DNA of 6,832 bases, taken from Pseudomonadota bacterium. GTDB taxonomy: Bacteria > Pseudomonadota > Alphaproteobacteria > Rhizobiales > Rhizobiaceae. The DNA lies in assembly GCA_023387715.1 (NCBI GenBank), contig JAEWHQ010000235.1, forward strand, positions 1 to 6,832. The letters run 5' to 3'. The translations under genes and the position numbers were made by a program. The notes below the pieces were generated by a model. That model did no database searches. It had not been told where the DNA came from and saw only the letters and a list, made by a program, of their open reading frames with translations. This document shows, one piece after another, positions 5,039 to 6,832 of the stretch. The number at the start of each line of letters is the position of its first letter. Within the stretch, counting starts at the first letter, position 1.

Positions 5039-6244
5039 ATGTCTATCAACAATGAAACAGAACGTCCGGTTGGCGAAAGTCTGCGTTCTTTGATTGCTGC
5101 TGATGCTGCGGAACTATCGCGGCAGTTACAAGCGCATCAGTTGAGAACATTTCCGCCGACAGCGCAAAAAAGCATCCGTTTATTTACACCACATGAAGCC
5201 GCCGAATTTATCGGCATTCATGAAGGTTATTTGCGTCAGATCGTTGCTGAGGGTCACGGGCCTGAGCCATTGCCAAATGGCCGCCGTATGTATTCCATTC
5301 ACGACATCGAAGAACTTCGCACAATCTTAGATGAAGGATCAGGCAAGAACTCGCCAAAATATATCCGTCATCGTCGCGAAGGTGAAAAACTGCAAATCAT
5401 CTCGGTGATGAACTTTAAAGGCGGCAGTGCAAAAACGACCAGCACCGCGCATCTTGCTCAATATCTGGCTTTGCGCGGTTACCGCGTACTTGCCATTGAC
5501 CTTGATCCGCAAGCCAGCCTTTCAGCAATGTTCGGGCATCAGCCAGAAATTGATGTAGATCACAATGAAACGATCTATGCGGCTATCCGTTATGATAAGC
5601 ATCGCCGTCACATCACCGAAATCGTCCGTTCCACATATACACCTGGATTGCATATCATTCCGGGCAATTTGGAGCTGATGGAATTTGAACATGAAACGCC
5701 AAAAGTTCTGGCTGACCGTCAACAGGAGACAATGTTCTTCTCCCGTATTGGCGAATGTCTGGCTGAGATTGAAAGCGTTTATGATGTGATTGTTATCGAC
5801 TGTCCGCCACAGCTGGGCTTTTTGACCCTGTCTGCTTTGTGCGCTGCAACTTCGGTTTTGATCACTGTTCATCCACAAATGCTTGATGTTATGTCCATGT
5901 CGCAGTTTTTGCATATGACGTCTGATCTTCTCAATGTTGTTGAGAGAGCAGGGGGCAATACTGAATATGACTGGATGCGCTATCTGATTACGCGTTTTGA
6001 GCCTAATGATGGACCGCAAAGCCAAATGGCTGGCTTTATGCGTTCTATCTTCGGCAATCGCGTGCTTGAGAATGCGATGGTTAAATCCACCGCTATTTCC
6101 GACGCCGGTCTGACGAAGCAAACGCTTTATGAAGTTGACCGTGCACAATTTACGCGTGGCACTTATGACCGCGCGCTTGAATCTCTGACACTTGTTAATG
6201 GCGAGATTGAAGAAATGATCCGTAAAACATGGGGGCGCAAGTAA
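5039..6244 (+). CDS. repA: RepA, ParA-type partition ATPase of a repABC replicon
   Basis: This 401-residue protein is the first gene of a repABC operon. It acts with RepB and parS in segregation and represses its own operon. Residues 48-66 (LFTPHEAAEFIGIHEGYLR) look like a MerR-like DNA-binding helix-turn-helix, followed by a wing-like GRRMYSIHDIEELR. The ATPase domain has the deviant Walker A motif KGGSAKTT (127-134), the A' motif VLAIDLDPQAS (150-160) and the Walker B motif YDVIVIDCPP (248-257). Its length is usual for the family. I chose the ATG at 5039 over the in-frame GTG at 5033 because GAGGTG (5030-5035) lies just upstream of the ATG and overlaps the GTG. The leader contains the operator dyad, the promoter is at 4955-4983, and repB begins three bases after the stop. 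No defects are visible. Confidence 0.96.
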   Translation: MSINNETERPVGESLRSLIAADAAELSRQLQAHQLRTFPPTAQKSIRLFTPHEAAEFIGIHEGYLRQIVAEGHGPEPLPNGRRMYSIHDIEELRTILDEGSGKNSPKYIRHRREGEKLQIISVMNFKGGSAKTTSTAHLAQYLALRGYRVLAIDLDPQASLSAMFGHQPEIDVDHNETIYAAIRYDKHRRHITEIVRSTYTPGLHIIPGNLELMEFEHETPKVLADRQQETMFFSRIGECLAEIESVYDVIVIDCPPQLGFLTLSALCAATSVLITVHPQMLDVMSMSQFLHMTSDLLNVVERAGGNTEYDWMRYLITRFEPNDGPQSQMAGFMRSIFGNRVLENAMVKSTAISDAGLTKQTLYEVDRAQFTRGTYDRALESLTLVNGEIEEMIRKTWGRK

Positions 6245-6247
6245 TCC

Positions 6248-6832
6248 ATGGCACGTAAAAACCTGTTTGATATCAAGGTAACTCCGCCAACTGAAGCCAA
6301 TGAGCCAGTTGATCAAAGAACACGTCCGTTAGGTCGTCCTTTGATGGGGCTTGGTGAAAACATTAAACCATCAAGCCCTGTTGGTGCGATTTCACAATCA
6401 TTGGAAAATATGAATGTGCGCGCCAATCGAGCAGATGAAATTGAAAAACAGCTTGCCGAAGGTCAAACAATCGTCGAGCTGGATCCCGAATTTCTGGAAA
6501 GTTCATTTGTCGTCGACCGTTTAGGCGTTGAACTTGAAGATCAGCAGGCTTTGATCGATCAGATCAAAGAACATGGTCAGCAAGTGCCTATTTTGGTGCG
6601 TCCACATCCTGAAAAACATGGCTTTTATCAGGTTGCATATGGTCATCGTCGTTTAGCCGCGATCAAAACCATTGGCGGCAAGATTAAAGCTGTTGTACGC
6701 GATCTAAGCGACGAACAGCTGGTTGTCAGTCAGGGGCAGGAAAACAATGCCCGTACTGATCTAAGCTTCATTGAGCGTTGTTTCTTTGGATGGCAGCTGG
6801 AACAGCGCGGTTTCTCGCGCGATGTTATTATG
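6248..6832 (+). CDS. repB: RepB, ParB-type partition protein (N-terminal 195 residues, cut by window edge)
   Basis: The frame is open from the ATG at 6248 to the last base. It begins MARKNLFDIK, usual for RepB. The ParB N-terminal domain is clear at about residues 77-180: GQQVPILVRPHPEKHG (110-125) leads into the YGHRRLAA box (131-138), which in ParB relatives contacts the nucleotide, followed by QGQENNARTDLSFIER (162-177) with the Glu-Asn-Asn-x-Arg signature. The parS-binding helix-turn-helix and the dimer domain would follow beyond the edge, since the family is normally about 320-340 residues. RepB binds parS and helps RepA repress the operon. The three-base gap after the repA stop and the absence of a well-spaced ribosome binding site (a G run at 6231-6235 is 12 bases away) suggest translational coupling to repA. 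Confidence 0.94.
   Translation, partial: MARKNLFDIKVTPPTEANEPVDQRTRPLGRPLMGLGENIKPSSPVGAISQSLENMNVRANRADEIEKQLAEGQTIVELDPEFLESSFVVDRLGVELEDQQALIDQIKEHGQQVPILVRPHPEKHGFYQVAYGHRRLAAIKTIGGKIKAVVRDLSDEQLVVSQGQENNARTDLSFIERCFFGWQLEQRGFSRDVIM

Noticed and set aside
5522..6316. Minus-strand open frame of 264 codons across repA and the start of repB
   Set aside because: It is antisense to two well-supported genes, and its low-complexity, His- and Ile-rich product resembles no family.
6692..6707. GTTGTACGCG in repB resembling half of parS
   Set aside because: The left half matches site 1, but the right half fails at four of six positions and there is no dyad symmetry. It encodes conserved residues (VVRD), so chance is the better explanation.
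1..6832. CRISPR arrays, tRNA or rRNA genes, insertion sequences
   Set aside because: I saw no regularly spaced repeats, no tRNA-like cloverleaf or rRNA sequence, and no transposase or terminal inverted repeats anywhere in the window.

Overview
This window looks like part of a repABC-type secondary replicon (plasmid or chromid) from an alphaproteobacterium. The order Hyphomicrobiales, near Brucellaceae/Bartonellaceae, is likely. The reasons are a recognisable RepA followed 3 bp later by a ParB-like RepB, paired 16-bp parS-type palindromes upstream of repA, and neighbours of a type common in that group. The base composition looks moderate (an estimate by eye, about 45-50% GC), so it is not a high-GC rhizobium. 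The genus is inferred, not shown.

The left two thirds hold a small aromatic-acid uptake and activation locus arranged around one divergent control region. On the minus strand lie an alpha/beta hydrolase of the kynurenine-formamidase type (1364-2218) and, 56 bp downstream, a periplasmic substrate-binding protein of the branched-chain amino acid/aromatic type (171-1307). A strong hairpin (95-132) ends that unit. On the plus strand lie a MarR-family regulator (2457-2948) and a benzoate/2-aminobenzoate-CoA ligase (3011-4633). A 42-bp near-perfect palindrome (2318-2359) between the two arms is the obvious MarR operator. A 14-codon leader ORF with a strong ribosome binding site overlaps the marR start as TAATG. 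The ligase reading frame is interrupted by one in-frame TGA at codon 106, where I expect Trp, but is otherwise full length (540 codons). A plausible joint role is import of an acylated or formylated aromatic amine such as N-formylanthranilate, hydrolysis to the free acid, and CoA activation. This is inference. No permease, transporter ATPase or ring-attacking enzyme is in the window, so the locus looks incomplete as well as interrupted.

The right third is the start of the replication and partition operon. The 399 bp between the ligase and repA hold two parS-like sites (4648-4663 and 4677-4692), a good repA promoter (4955-4983), and a 10-bp inverted repeat spanning the expected transcription start (4985-5025). 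The arm of that repeat recurs further upstream. repA (5039-6244) is complete; repB (6248-6832) runs off the right edge. repC and the antisense RNA normally found between repB and repC would lie beyond the window.

The most notable points are the nonsense-interrupted ligase beside the partition sites, the large divergent operator, the coupled leader ORF, the repeated 9-mer at the repA promoter, and a third degenerate parS-like 16-mer inside the ligase gene. I do not see a clearly novel multi-gene system here.
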